From: Deltaproteobacteria bacterium
GTDB lineage: Bacteria; Desulfobacterota; DSM-4660; Desulfatiglandales; HGW-15
Direction: 5' to 3'
Length of the DNA: 48,946 nt
NCBI GenBank assembly: GCA_016931115.1
Contig: JAFGFM010000032.1
Coordinates: forward strand, 1 to 48,946
Below the pieces are notes generated by a model, which made no database searches, was not told the origin of the DNA, and saw only the letters and a list, made by a program, of their open reading frames with translations. Position 1 is the first letter of the stretch. Every line of letters begins with the position of its first letter. Both the position numbers and the translations under genes were made by a program. Below are positions 15,335-24,479 of the stretch, piece after piece.

Positions 15335-15589
15335 ATGGCAAATATCAAGACTGAAATATCAATCGACAAACCCTTATTTGATCAACTTGGCGATTTAGCA
15401 CAGGAATTGAATACTTCTCGCAGCCGAATTTTCACATTGGCTGCTACAGAGTTCATTCAGCGTCATAAGAATTTAAAGCTGCTCGAAGCTATTAATGATG
15501 CTTATGATGATTTTCCAGACGAAAAGGAATCATCTTTTCATATCGTAATGCGTTCAAAACATATCAAAATGGTTAATGACCAATGGTAA
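15335..15589 (+). CDS. Ribbon-helix-helix (CopG-like) antitoxin-type protein
   Basis: An 84-residue protein started at ATG 15335, which has GGAG about ten bases upstream; ATGs up to 54 bases earlier only add a hydrophobic stretch with no good site. KTEISIDKPLFDQLGDLAQE followed by LNTSRSRIFTLAATEFIQRH is the beta-strand and two helices of an RHH DNA-binding domain. The C-terminal tail would bind a toxin in MazE-like antitoxins. No toxin gene overlaps or follows, so it is an orphan antitoxin or a stand-alone regulator. Confidence 0.75.
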   Translation: MANIKTEISIDKPLFDQLGDLAQELNTSRSRIFTLAATEFIQRHKNLKLLEAINDAYDDFPDEKESSFHIVMRSKHIKMVNDQW

Positions 15590-15630
15590 ATTATCACAGT
15601 AAATAAAAATGATTTGTTGGAGGAAGAATC

Positions 15631-15961
15631 ATGAAATCCAGTTTGATTATTATCTCTCTGTTTTCTGTTTCCATCTCAATCCAGGCCGCGATACCGACCT
15701 TGCAAAGCTGCGCTGCTATTGAAAATCCGGTCGAGTGCCTTTCCTGCTACGACAAGGTGTCCGGTCGTTTGGCTGATGACGCGATTAAAACAAATGATAC
15801 AGCGCCCAGCACAGTTGATTCTGTGGCATCAAACCGAAGGCGTCAGTTTCAGTTTCAATGACCCGGAGCAGCGGGTAGTTATTTCCCGCGGCGTTCTGGG
15901 TTCATTCTTTCTAAAAGAGCCAGAAGGTGGCAGACGGATACGTGTAATGCGAGTTAAATAA
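15631..15961 (+). pseudogene. Frameshifted small exported protein
   Basis: Frame 1 begins at ATG 15631 after GGAGGAAG, with a signal peptide (MKSSLIIISLFSVSISIQAA) and a Cys-containing LSCYDKVSGRL segment, and runs to a stop at 15861. The continuing domain is in the next frame: WHQTEGVSFSFN, then VVISRGVLGSFFLKE and RRIRVMRVK to the stop at 15961. The two halves fit a single small exported protein split by one frameshift near 15820-15835. The family is only loosely familiar (C..CYD proteins ending in SIRVRRV) and its function is unknown. A sequencing error could equally explain it. Confidence 0.6.
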
Positions 15962-16072
15962 CGTGGGCAGCGTGGGTATTGCATGGAATAAATGATGAGC
16001 TGACGCAGAGCATCAAGGCATGATTCCTATATAGGCTGCGTGGTAACAGGATAATGATAGTCGTGTAGAAAA

Positions 16073-16912
16073 CTAATATTTCTCATCAAGGGTTACTGTT
16101 TCAAAAGCTGGCATGGGTTTAAGGGTGAAGATCTCATCAGGGATCTCTTTATTGAATACAACCTTTTTTCTTTTAAGTGTCATATCCCTCTCTTCCTTTT
16201 TGTCTTCAAGAAGGGTGTTAATAGCATAACTGATATCCCCTGCCATGTTAAAATCGTTGAAAACCATGACGGGTGATCCGGGAGAAAAGAGCGCCACCTC
16301 TTCTATCTCTTTTAGAGTAGAGAGGGTTATAACGCCTAAGGTTTTTTTGTCAGCACCCTTTAATATCAGCACACCTCCTCTTTCTTCAAAGATGTCGGAT
16401 ACCCCGGGGTATATCGGGTAGCCCCTTAAAAATGACCAGATCATATCAGGTGAACAATCCATCTCCGGTAAAAATCTTGAGAGATTTGCTGATGTGAATT
16501 CCCCATCATAACGCCTCTTTTCCATGAAATCGATGATCGATAGCCTGCCGTCCCTGATCAATAGATAAAAAAGCGGCTTTCCCCATGAGTGGTTGATCTC
16601 CATCTTGATCGTGAGGGGATCCTTTATTCCGGCGATTAAGATATCAGCTGACCTATCTATAATCCACCCATCAATGGATAATTGCCCGGTAAACCAAAAT
16701 TCAGAGACCATCTCTTCCTGCGCCTTTGCCTCTGCCATAATATCTTGTATCTCTTCCGCAGACAGGATCTTTTGCTGCCTGTAGGGCGCAAGGGATGCGC
16801 ATCCGGCAAGAAAAAAGGCAAATACAAGCAGCGTAATTATCAGAATAAGGGGTTTTGGCGGAAACAGGTCAGCGGGGTGATAATGGGTTGTGGCTATAGC
16901 TATTTCCTGCAT
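16073..16912 (-). CDS. LolB/DUF4292-like outer-membrane lipoprotein
   Basis: A 279-residue lipoprotein. A long N-terminal extension precedes the hydrophobic segment LILIITLLVFAFFLAGC, whose lipobox LAGC fixes the lipidated Cys at about 38. The remainder (FWFTGQLSIDGWIIDRSADI, IKMEINHSWGKPLFYLLIRD) is the curved sheet typical of the LolA/LolB superfamily. It is the last gene of the minus-strand envelope operon, five bases after the TPR gene, and its start overlaps no other frame. A role in lipoprotein or lipid handling at the outer membrane is inferred from fold and context only. Confidence 0.7.
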   Translation of the reverse strand: MQEIAIATTHYHPADLFPPKPLILIITLLVFAFFLAGCASLAPYRQQKILSAEEIQDIMAEAKAQEEMVSEFWFTGQLSIDGWIIDRSADILIAGIKDPLTIKMEINHSWGKPLFYLLIRDGRLSIIDFMEKRRYDGEFTSANLSRFLPEMDCSPDMIWSFLRGYPIYPGVSDIFEERGGVLILKGADKKTLGVITLSTLKEIEEVALFSPGSPVMVFNDFNMAGDISYAINTLLEDKKEERDMTLKRKKVVFNKEIPDEIFTLKPMPAFETVTLDEKY

Positions 16913-16917
16913 GAAAA

Positions 16918-18717
16918 TTATTCCAGCTTCTTTTTCACATCTTCTATCTTCTTGTTGATGGCATCCGGGTACTGATGCTTAAGGCCAAGTGCCTTCTGAT
17001 ACATCTCAAGGGACATCTTAAAATTTTCAAGTTTCATGTAAACATCCCCGAGGTGTTCTGCTATTGTGGGATCTCCCCCTTCAACAAGGGAAAATGCCCT
17101 TTCAAGGGAGGTAAGCGCAAGGTCATATTGGCCCTGCCGATAATATACCCAGCCCAGGCTGTCTATATAGTAGCCGTTATCAGGCTTGATATCGATGGCC
17201 TTCTGTATAAGCGTTAATGCCTCATCAAGGTTGACACCCTGTTCCGCATAGGTGTAGCCGATGTAGTTCATGGCATCTGCATTATCAGGTTCTAGTTCAA
17301 GCACCCTTTTCATCTGCGCAATGGCTTCATCCTTGTTCTCTTTCCTGTCAAGGAGTGTCCCGAGGCGGTAGATCAGGTCAATATTCTCCCCTTCAATTGC
17401 AAGCCCTTGATCCAGTGCCTCTCGCGCCTTTACATAATCCTCCTTTGATTCATATATAGAGGCGAGCAGGGTGTAGAAATCAATTTCATCCCTTTTATAC
17501 TCAATCCCATTTCTCAGTACCTCTATAGCATCATCAGTCTTTTTCATCCTGTTAAGGAGGTATGCCATGTGCAGTCTGGCGTTTATATAGAGTTCATTTC
17601 CCTCTTCTATCATCCTGAAATGATAGAGCGCCTCCTCAGACTGGTTGTTCTGCTCATAGGCAAGGGCCAGGTAGTAGCGGGATTTCTGGTCATCAGGCCA
17701 CGCGGTTACAATCATATCAAGCTCATTTATGGATTCAGATAGCCTTCCGTTCTGAAGATAAAATAGCCCTATTGCCTGGCGGCTCTGGTCTCCAGGTGAG
17801 GAGTTCTCTTTTATCTCATCCATCATGGATGCGAGATCCTCCTTTTTGCCCAGGAGTTCATAAATCCCCAGCAGGCGCTCTCTTGCGATCCTGTTTGCCG
17901 GGTCCATATTTAAAAGGCCCTTGTAGGTATTGGCTGCCTCTTCAAGTTTTCCCTGTATGTAATAGAGCCCTGCAAGGTCAAAAAGGGCGGGCTCCAGGGC
18001 CTCGTTTATGGAGAGGGCAGCAAGGTACTCCTTTTCTGCCATCTCGAAATTATTCATTGCCTGATATATCTTTGCCTTGTAGTAATGGGCAAAAAACATT
18101 TCAGGGTCTTTTTCTGTAAGGGTGTCAAGCTGATCCATTGCTTCATCGAGCATGCCCATCCTGGCAAGGACAGTGGAGTATGCCATCCTTACCCTGAAGT
18201 TTTCAGGGTCAATGGCTATGACCTCCTTGTATTGCGCTATGGCCTTTTCTGTATCTCCACCCATACCGTAAAGGTCGGCAATGAGGAGCCTTGTCTCAAT
18301 ATCATCCGGATTGATTTGCAGGCTTTCTTCCGCATATTTAAGGGCCAGTTCAGGATTTCTTGTCTCGCTCAAAAGAAGTGCCATTCTTTTTTTCAGGTAT
18401 GCAGACTCAGGGTTATACTCAATCACCTTATTAAGGTTTTCAATGGCCGTAATATAATCACCATTTGAGATATTAATGGTTGAAAGCATGAAATTTATAT
18501 ATGCGAGCTGTTTATCGTCAGGGGTTTTCAAAACTGAATTTGCATATTTAAGGTCATATACATCGGGATCGGTCTGAATATTTTGGGGCGCAGGCACAGC
18601 CCCCTTGTCTGACTCTGCATAGACAAAAGAGGGGCCTGTAAAAAAACAGGCAAGAAGAAACAGGGCTGTTAAAGGTTTTTTTAGATAGACCTCTTTAGCT
18701 TTGTGTAAGATAACCAT
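16918..18717 (-). CDS. Exported tetratricopeptide-repeat (TPR) protein
   Basis: 599 residues. A signal peptide ends near residue 34 (FVYAES); the rest is a nearly continuous array of TPR units, roughly fourteen, recognisable by the repeated pattern W/Y-x2-L/G-x2-A-x3-A with P at the end (for example NPESAYLKKRMALLLSET and DNADAMNYIGYTYAEQG). TPR arrays scaffold protein complexes. The start has AGGA seven bases upstream and lies eight bases after the rpoH stop. Linked to the LolB-like lipoprotein below it, it likely acts in the periplasm on envelope assembly. Confidence 0.85.
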   Translation of the reverse strand: MVILHKAKEVYLKKPLTALFLLACFFTGPSFVYAESDKGAVPAPQNIQTDPDVYDLKYANSVLKTPDDKQLAYINFMLSTINISNGDYITAIENLNKVIEYNPESAYLKKRMALLLSETRNPELALKYAEESLQINPDDIETRLLIADLYGMGGDTEKAIAQYKEVIAIDPENFRVRMAYSTVLARMGMLDEAMDQLDTLTEKDPEMFFAHYYKAKIYQAMNNFEMAEKEYLAALSINEALEPALFDLAGLYYIQGKLEEAANTYKGLLNMDPANRIARERLLGIYELLGKKEDLASMMDEIKENSSPGDQSRQAIGLFYLQNGRLSESINELDMIVTAWPDDQKSRYYLALAYEQNNQSEEALYHFRMIEEGNELYINARLHMAYLLNRMKKTDDAIEVLRNGIEYKRDEIDFYTLLASIYESKEDYVKAREALDQGLAIEGENIDLIYRLGTLLDRKENKDEAIAQMKRVLELEPDNADAMNYIGYTYAEQGVNLDEALTLIQKAIDIKPDNGYYIDSLGWVYYRQGQYDLALTSLERAFSLVEGGDPTIAEHLGDVYMKLENFKMSLEMYQKALGLKHQYPDAINKKIEDVKKKLE

Positions 18718-18725
18718 GGAAAATC

Positions 18726-19673
18726 CTATTTTATAAAATCAGAGTATTGTTCTTCAAAGTCAGGGATCTCATCTGAGAGCCACTGTTTAATATTGGTTAC
18801 TATCCTTGCCTGTATCTGCCGCACCCTCTCCCTTGAGATATTATATTTATCACCGAGTTCCTGAAGCGTAGCCGGTGTATCAGTCATTATGCGGTTTTCA
18901 AAGATATCAAGTTCCTTTCCCTTGAGGGTCTTTCTGTATTCCTCCAGCTTTGCAAGAAGCACGTTCCGGCCCTGCATCTCGGAAAGCTGGTCATCGGTAT
19001 CCAGCCTTTCATCGGGCAGAAAAGAGCTGTACTCTTCCTTTCCGCCATCACCCACAGGGGCATTGATGCTCACCTCGCCACCCCCGAGCCTCTGGGTCAT
19101 TTCATTAATATCCTCCTCCTTAACGCTGAGGCGTTCAGCCAGCAGTCTGGTCTCCGGCACCATGCCCTGTGACAGGAGCTTTTCTCTTTCCTTTGCAAGG
19201 TTATAGAACAGCTTTCTCTGTGTCTGCGTGGTGCCTATCTTTACAAGCTTCCAGTTTTTCATGATAAAGGAGAGCATGTATGCCTTTATCCAGTAGGATG
19301 AGTAGTATGAAAACTTGATACCCCTGTAGGGGTCAAATTTCCTGACTGCCTGAATAAGGCCCAGGTTTCCCTCCTGGATCAGGTCAAGAAGGCTCTTGGT
19401 CCAGTACCTGTGAAAATCCATTGCAATTTTTACAACAAGCCTGAGATTGGAGGTAATAAGCCGGTAGGCCGCATCCTCATCATTATTCTCTTTAACCCTT
19501 ATTGCAAGCTCGGTCTCCTCCTCCTTGGTAAGGAGTCTGTATTTTTTTATCTCATAAAGGTATAGCTGAAGCGGGTCATATGGGACAAGCGCCCTCTCCT
19601 CACTCGGTATTGCAAGGGGCAGATCCAGCCCTTCCCCTTCTTCCGATGCCTGTTCAATTATATCCTGAGTCAT
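18726..19673 (-). CDS. rpoH: RpoH-type (sigma-32) RNA polymerase sigma factor
   Basis: A 315-residue sigma-70-family factor. Region 2 contains NLRLVVKIAMDFHRYW and LIQEGNLGLIQAVRKFDPYR; the diagnostic RpoH-box appears as QRKLFYNL (152-159). Region 4 ends in LQELGDKYNISRERVRQIQA. Region 1.1 is absent, as in heat-shock sigmas. AAGGA precedes the ATG by about eight bases. It sits in one operon with periplasmic chaperones, tyrS and TPR/lipoprotein genes, so heat-shock control may be tied to envelope biogenesis here. No leader thermosensor was judged. Confidence 0.88.
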   Translation of the reverse strand: MTQDIIEQASEEGEGLDLPLAIPSEERALVPYDPLQLYLYEIKKYRLLTKEEETELAIRVKENNDEDAAYRLITSNLRLVVKIAMDFHRYWTKSLLDLIQEGNLGLIQAVRKFDPYRGIKFSYYSSYWIKAYMLSFIMKNWKLVKIGTTQTQRKLFYNLAKEREKLLSQGMVPETRLLAERLSVKEEDINEMTQRLGGGEVSINAPVGDGGKEEYSSFLPDERLDTDDQLSEMQGRNVLLAKLEEYRKTLKGKELDIFENRIMTDTPATLQELGDKYNISRERVRQIQARIVTNIKQWLSDEIPDFEEQYSDFIK

Positions 19674-19776
19674 ATTTTTTATCCTTTTATAAATCCATTT
19701 CCGGGATTCAATATGGCCATTATTAAATTATGATCCTTCTCCCTTAACCTGCCTGGGCGTACAGGGATGTACAGTT

Positions 19777-21021
19777 TCAGGATATGGATACCTTCATGTA
19801 ACGTTTTTTCCCGGCCCTTAAAAGCATTGCCCCATCCTTCTCATTCGTAAGGTTAATAATCTGGTCAAATGCCTCGATCTTTTCATTATTGATGTACCCG
19901 CCTCCCTGCATGATGAGGCGTCTGGCATCTGACCTGGTATTGCAGAGGCCGGATTGTTCAAAAAGGATAAATGCAGGTATCCCCTTTTCAAGATCAGCCT
20001 TACCTATAGGGTACTCGGGGACAGAATCGCTTATCCCCTGCTCACCTTTTCCAAAAAGTTCCTTTGCCGCATTCCTGGCCTTAACAGCCTCTTCTTCGCC
20101 GTGGCATATCTTTGTCGCCTCAAAGGCAAGGATCTCCTTTGCCTGCCTTATATCTGCACCCTCAAGGCCCCCCAGCCTGTTTACTTCATCGACCGGAAGG
20201 AAGGTAAAAAGCAAAAGAAATCTTTTAACATCTGTATCTTCCTGGTTGATCCAGTACTGGTAATATTCATAAGGGCTTGTCATTTCAGGGTCAAGCCATA
20301 CCGCTCCCTTGGCGGTTTTGCCCATTTTAGCACCGGAGGCAGTAGTAATAAGAGGAAAGGTGATGCAGTGCGCTGTATCCCTTTCAAGCCTCCTTATAAG
20401 GTCTGTGCCGGCAACAATGTTGCCCCACTGGTCGCTGCCCCCCATCTGGAGCCTGCAATCATGATGCTTGAACAGGTGCCAGAAATCATAGGCCTGAAGG
20501 AGCATGTAATTAAATTCAATAAAGCTTAAGCCTGTCTCAAGCCTCATCCTGTAGCTTTCCGCTGTAAGCATCCTGTTTACGCTGAAATGCCTGCCTATAT
20601 CCCTTAAAAAATCGATATAGTTCAGCTTTGTAAGCCAGTCTGCATTATTTACCATCAGCGCCCTGTCATTCTCAAAATCCAGGAACCGCATGAGCTGTTT
20701 CTTTATGCTCCGGGCATTACTCTCTATCTCTTCCCTTGTCATGATTGGCCGCATCTCTGTCTTGCCGCTCGGGTCGCCAACAAGGGTTGTCCCTCCGCCA
20801 ACAACCGCAATGGGCCTGTGGCCCGCTCGCTGCATGTGTGTAAGGGCCATCACAGGGAGCAGGTGCCCTATATGCAGGCTCTTTCCAGTGGGGTCAAATC
20901 CTATATAGCATGTTACAGGTTTTTTAAATAATTCCCTAAGATCTCCCTCATCAGTATGCTGTTCGATGAAGCCTCTTTCCTTAAATATGTCAAATATCTC
21001 TTTCACTTTTATTCTTCCCAT
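19777..21021 (-). CDS. tyrS: Tyrosyl-tRNA synthetase
   Basis: A 414-residue class I synthetase that charges tRNA-Tyr. HIGH motif intact (residues 50-53, in GKSLHIGHLLP); the KMSKS loop appears as KMGKT (232-236), a normal TyrS variant. MGGSDQWGNI and the tyrosine-site region FIEFNYMLLQAYDF are present, and the C-terminal 70 residues form an S4-like RNA-binding domain. Its ATG lies inside the last codons of the RodZ-like gene (13-base overlap). No T-box leader is evident upstream, as expected for an internal operon gene. Confidence 0.95.
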   Translation of the reverse strand: MGRIKVKEIFDIFKERGFIEQHTDEGDLRELFKKPVTCYIGFDPTGKSLHIGHLLPVMALTHMQRAGHRPIAVVGGGTTLVGDPSGKTEMRPIMTREEIESNARSIKKQLMRFLDFENDRALMVNNADWLTKLNYIDFLRDIGRHFSVNRMLTAESYRMRLETGLSFIEFNYMLLQAYDFWHLFKHHDCRLQMGGSDQWGNIVAGTDLIRRLERDTAHCITFPLITTASGAKMGKTAKGAVWLDPEMTSPYEYYQYWINQEDTDVKRFLLLFTFLPVDEVNRLGGLEGADIRQAKEILAFEATKICHGEEEAVKARNAAKELFGKGEQGISDSVPEYPIGKADLEKGIPAFILFEQSGLCNTRSDARRLIMQGGGYINNEKIEAFDQIINLTNEKDGAMLLRAGKKRYMKVSIS

Positions 21022-22025
21022 GTAGTCTGAAAATCATCAGGGAACCGCATTCTTTTTACCTCTCCGGTCTCCCCGAGATTATTGATTGTTTCGCCATTAA
21101 ACAAAAATTCTATGCCGCCGGCATTCCCTACCGTAACATAAAAACCTCTTTCAGCTCTCCATGAATGCGTTGTCCCCGGCTGAAATATATATTCCTTTGG
21201 GGGTGTATCATCTGCTATTATTTTAACCCACGTCCTCATGTTCACTTTCGCAGTAAGGGTCTTACCTGTTTCTGCCTGATTAAGAGGGGCATTTTCAGGC
21301 TGGGCAGTTTCCTGAGCCGGGATATTTTCCACTGGAGTTGAATCCTCTGACCTGAGGCCCGGCGCTGGAACCATAACCTCAGTTGTTATTACTTCTGGCC
21401 TGGCGCCTTCAGGAGGTGTATCAGCCGGGGCTGCTTTTACAACATCTGTTTCTGCCTGAACCACTGGTGCGGTCTCTGTGGTTTGATATGGGCTGTCAGC
21501 TACAGGTTCTACAGGGGCTGGTAAAGGCTCCTCAACCTTTACCAGCGGCAGATACCCTGTATCAGGTTCTGTAACAGTGGCCGGCTGCTCGCTTTCAGGC
21601 TGAGGGGCTGTATCCACATTATCCATCTTTCCATGTAAGCTGAGAAGATAGAGCACTGCTGCAAGTAATAATAACAGGATAATGACATAATATATGCCCT
21701 TCCCTTTTTTTGTCTTATGTGCAAGGGGTCTCACATTCTCTTCACCCCTTTGGGGCACACATTTTTCAAATAGTTTTATTGCCTTTCTGGTATCACACCC
21801 GACAGCAATAGTGTATGAACGTATAAACCCCTTGATCAGAACCCTGGCAGGCAGTTTGTCCCACTCCTCATTTTCAAGGGCAACAATCACCTGCTCCCTT
21901 ATTTTTATGGTCTCAGACAGGTCGCTTATGGATATTTCCCTTTTTTCTCTTTCAGACTTAAGAAGCGGGCCTATGCTGATCTCTTCCCTGCCGGTGTTTT
22001 CTTCAAGATTGTTTTCTGTTTCCAT
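21009..22025 (-). CDS. RodZ-like membrane protein (HTH, TM, DUF4115)
   Basis: A 338-residue bitopic protein. An N-terminal Xre-type helix-turn-helix (about 17-80: LLKSEREKREISISDLSE, WDKLPARVLIKGFIRSYT) is followed by one membrane segment (IYYVIILLLLLAAVLYLLSL, about 111-130), a Pro/Glu/Thr-rich linker, and a C-terminal DUF4115 sheet (NMRTWVKIIADDTPPKEY to GGIEFLFNGE). This is the RodZ architecture, which links the MreB cytoskeleton to cell-wall growth. Some such proteins outside enterics have uncertain roles, so no symbol is given. Confidence 0.85.
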   Translation of the reverse strand: METENNLEENTGREEISIGPLLKSEREKREISISDLSETIKIREQVIVALENEEWDKLPARVLIKGFIRSYTIAVGCDTRKAIKLFEKCVPQRGEENVRPLAHKTKKGKGIYYVIILLLLLAAVLYLLSLHGKMDNVDTAPQPESEQPATVTEPDTGYLPLVKVEEPLPAPVEPVADSPYQTTETAPVVQAETDVVKAAPADTPPEGARPEVITTEVMVPAPGLRSEDSTPVENIPAQETAQPENAPLNQAETGKTLTAKVNMRTWVKIIADDTPPKEYIFQPGTTHSWRAERGFYVTVGNAGGIEFLFNGETINNLGETGEVKRMRFPDDFQTTWEE

Positions 22026-22076
22026 ACCTGTAAGTTCCCTAAAATGCCTGTTGACTATTAAAAAACCGTTTTGCTG

Positions 22077-23039
22077 TTACAGTATCTTTTTTATGTAACT
22101 CTCTTTTTTCAGTGTGTTCATGTACTCTTTATAGCGTCTCTCCATCTCATTATTGTAGAGGGTTTCATGTATTTTGTCCCTTAACTCTTCAATGGGGGCG
22201 TATCCTGTGTCGACCTTTTTAATCAGCTTTACAATCTGGATCCTGTTGCCCATGTTAATCGGGTTGCTTACCTCACCATCCTTAAGAGAATTGATTACAT
22301 CAAGTATCTTCTTATCAATATCGGTTAAGGGGATGTTTCCTAGGTCTCCGCCATCATTTGCGCCTGGCCCGTTTGAAAACTCCTTTGCCAGATCTTCAAA
22401 CTTCTCCCCCTTTGAGATTCTTTCTATAATGGTCTCTCCTTTTTTCTTCAGTTCATCAAGCTCTGACGCTGAACCCTGGGATGCAGGCACAAGAAAAATG
22501 CTTGCAATATGCGCTGATCCGGGCCTTTCATAATTTTTTTTATTTGCCTCATAATAGGCAGCGATCTGTTCCTCGGTTACTATCATCTTTAACCTGATTT
22601 CATTATCAACAAGGTTGCGCCGTTCAAGGTCTTCCTTTACCTTTTCCCTGAATTTTTCAAGAGATAACCCTTCATGTTTGAGCTGCTCAACAAGCTCCTC
22701 CTGGGTAAGCTTGTTTTCCTCTTTTATATATTCCACATATTCATCTATCTGTTCCGTGGTTGCCTGCAGATCCTCTAGTTCTTTTATCTTTGACTTCACT
22801 ATCCTCTCTTCGATAATGATATCCAGGATCTGTTCCCTGATCTTGAAAAAATCCTGTTCCGTTGAACCCTTAAGCTCCTCGCTTTTCTTACCGGTCAGCT
22901 CTTCTATCCTGCTGTTCAGTTCATAAAGGGTTATTACATCGTCATTCACAAATGCCACGGCCCTGTTGTCCTCTTCTGCGAAAAGACCCTGAGCAAGTAA
23001 TAATAATGAAATAACCACCGAAGAAATAATGATTTTCAT
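22077..23039 (-). CDS. SurA-like periplasmic chaperone/parvulin
   Basis: A 320-residue exported protein: signal peptide (MKIIISSVVISLLLLAQGLF, cleaved after FAEE or nearby), SurA N-terminal domain (VAFVNDDVITLYELNSRIEE through about residue 145), one parvulin domain (about 175-275, SAHIASIFLVP to IQIVKLIKK, with FEDLAKEFSNGPGANDGGDLG) and a C-terminal helix. E. coli SurA has two parvulin domains, so this is the shorter one-domain form. Outer-membrane protein folding in the periplasm is the family role. It follows the parvulin lipoprotein by six bases. Confidence 0.88.
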   Translation of the reverse strand: MKIIISSVVISLLLLAQGLFAEEDNRAVAFVNDDVITLYELNSRIEELTGKKSEELKGSTEQDFFKIREQILDIIIEERIVKSKIKELEDLQATTEQIDEYVEYIKEENKLTQEELVEQLKHEGLSLEKFREKVKEDLERRNLVDNEIRLKMIVTEEQIAAYYEANKKNYERPGSAHIASIFLVPASQGSASELDELKKKGETIIERISKGEKFEDLAKEFSNGPGANDGGDLGNIPLTDIDKKILDVINSLKDGEVSNPINMGNRIQIVKLIKKVDTGYAPIEELRDKIHETLYNNEMERRYKEYMNTLKKESYIKKIL

Positions 23040-23045
23040 TGCCTT

Positions 23046-23996
23046 TTAATCCTCCATTTTCATGTCTGCAAGTATCTCCATTTCCTTAATGCTTACAGGA
23101 AATTGCATTCTAAGGCCATCAAGCCATTTTGTATACATTAATTCTCTATTTTCCATGGTAATTTTTGACTCTATCTCCTTTATTGAATCAGGGAGTGCCC
23201 TTATCCCCTCTTCCTTTACAGATATGACCTCGAAAACATGAAAGCCATATGGGGATTCGATTATTTTACTTACCTCTCTCTGTTTCAGGGCGAATACCGA
23301 TTTTTCTATGGTCTCTTCCAGATCCCCTGATGCAAACCATCCCAGGAGCCCGCCCTTTTCTGATTCAGGGGCTATGGAAAATTTTCTTGCCAGTTCAGCC
23401 ATATCCTCCCCCTTGCTGAGGAGGGCAAGGATATTGTCCATCTCCTCCCTGGTTCTGGTGACGATCTGTCTTATCTCAAACCTGCGCGGCTCTCTGAACT
23501 CTTCCATGTGGCTTTCATAGTAGGTCTTTACCTCATCAAGCGTTACCATTTTAATATCAGCAAGTGCTGTATCAACTATTTTTTTAACGAGCAGTTCATC
23601 ATGCAGATTTTTTTCCCATTCATTGATATCTATATATCTTTTCAGGAGCACCTCATTGAGTAAATCACCGGGGTAATCCTGCCTGACCTCATTGACCGCG
23701 GTCCTGAACTCCTCTTCTGATATTGAGATCCCGTTTCTCCTGCCGTATTCAAGGATCAGGTTTTTTTCTACGATTTTGTTGATTATAGAGTCGATCCCCT
23801 CCTGGACCTCCAGCGCGGTTAACCCCATATCATATTTGATGTGTTCTATCTCATGCAGCACCTCTTTTTTGCTGATGGCGGTCTCACCAATAGTGATTGC
23901 CGCCTCTTCATCCTCTGGCACAACCCCGCATGAAAATATACAGAGCAGAGAAGATATGATAAGAAGATAATAGTTTTTTAAGTACAGATTAAACAC
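23046..23996 (-). CDS. PpiC-type parvulin lipoprotein
   Basis: A 316-residue lipoprotein with lipobox FSCG (Cys at about 23). The N-terminal part is SurA_N-like (ITIGETAISKKEVLHEIEHI), followed by one parvulin domain (about 172-265: FEIRQIVTRTREEMDNIL, FSIAPESEKGGLLGWF, FHVFEVISV). It is similar in plan to its downstream neighbour, so the pair probably arose by duplication, one being soluble and one lipid-anchored like PrsA. It is the first gene of the minus-strand envelope operon. Confidence 0.85.
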   Translation of the reverse strand: MFNLYLKNYYLLIISSLLCIFSCGVVPEDEEAAITIGETAISKKEVLHEIEHIKYDMGLTALEVQEGIDSIINKIVEKNLILEYGRRNGISISEEEFRTAVNEVRQDYPGDLLNEVLLKRYIDINEWEKNLHDELLVKKIVDTALADIKMVTLDEVKTYYESHMEEFREPRRFEIRQIVTRTREEMDNILALLSKGEDMAELARKFSIAPESEKGGLLGWFASGDLEETIEKSVFALKQREVSKIIESPYGFHVFEVISVKEEGIRALPDSIKEIESKITMENRELMYTKWLDGLRMQFPVSIKEMEILADMKMED

Positions 23997-24479
23997 CTTC
24001 CCTTCAGACCTGTTAATTCTTCCTAACTGCTTAAAATACCCGCAAATTCCAGAGTTTCATAAACTAACAGTTCAGGGAAAAAATGCAAGCAATAAATTAC
24101 CTCAAGTTCATTTAGCAGGATGTTAATTTTGCGAATAAAAATAGATAAAATAAAATTGCCAATTCATGGTTTTTATAATATTGGTATATGAAATCACACA
24201 AATTTTTTCCAGGCCTTATAAAAATTATTTAACCGGGTCTCATCTGTGGTCATATTTACCATTCATAGGCTGTTCTCGCTAATGGATGCTGGCGGATATC
24301 CGGTCATTATTATTTTATCGAATATAACTTGTTGATAAAACAGGGTAAATATTCTGTTAACTATTGCGGCACAATATATGCTTACTGAGCCATATTCACA
24401 AAAAATAATTTTTTATGAAACCTTTTACCGGGGTTTTAAGTATACATATAAATAAACAAGATGATCAGGGAGTTATTCA
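23997..24479. other. Divergent AT-rich intergenic region
   Basis: It separates the minus-strand envelope operon from the plus-strand transporter cluster. A promoter candidate for the latter lies at 24424-24452. No gene, RNA or repeat was recognised in the rest. Confidence 0.5.
24424..24452 (+). promoter_or_regulatory. Candidate promoter of the transporter cluster
   Basis: TTTACC (24424-24429), 17 bases, TATAAA (24447-24452), placing transcription start near 24459, about 20 bases before the ATG. AGGGAG (24467-24472) then serves as ribosome-binding site. The -35 match is only four of six. Confidence 0.4.
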
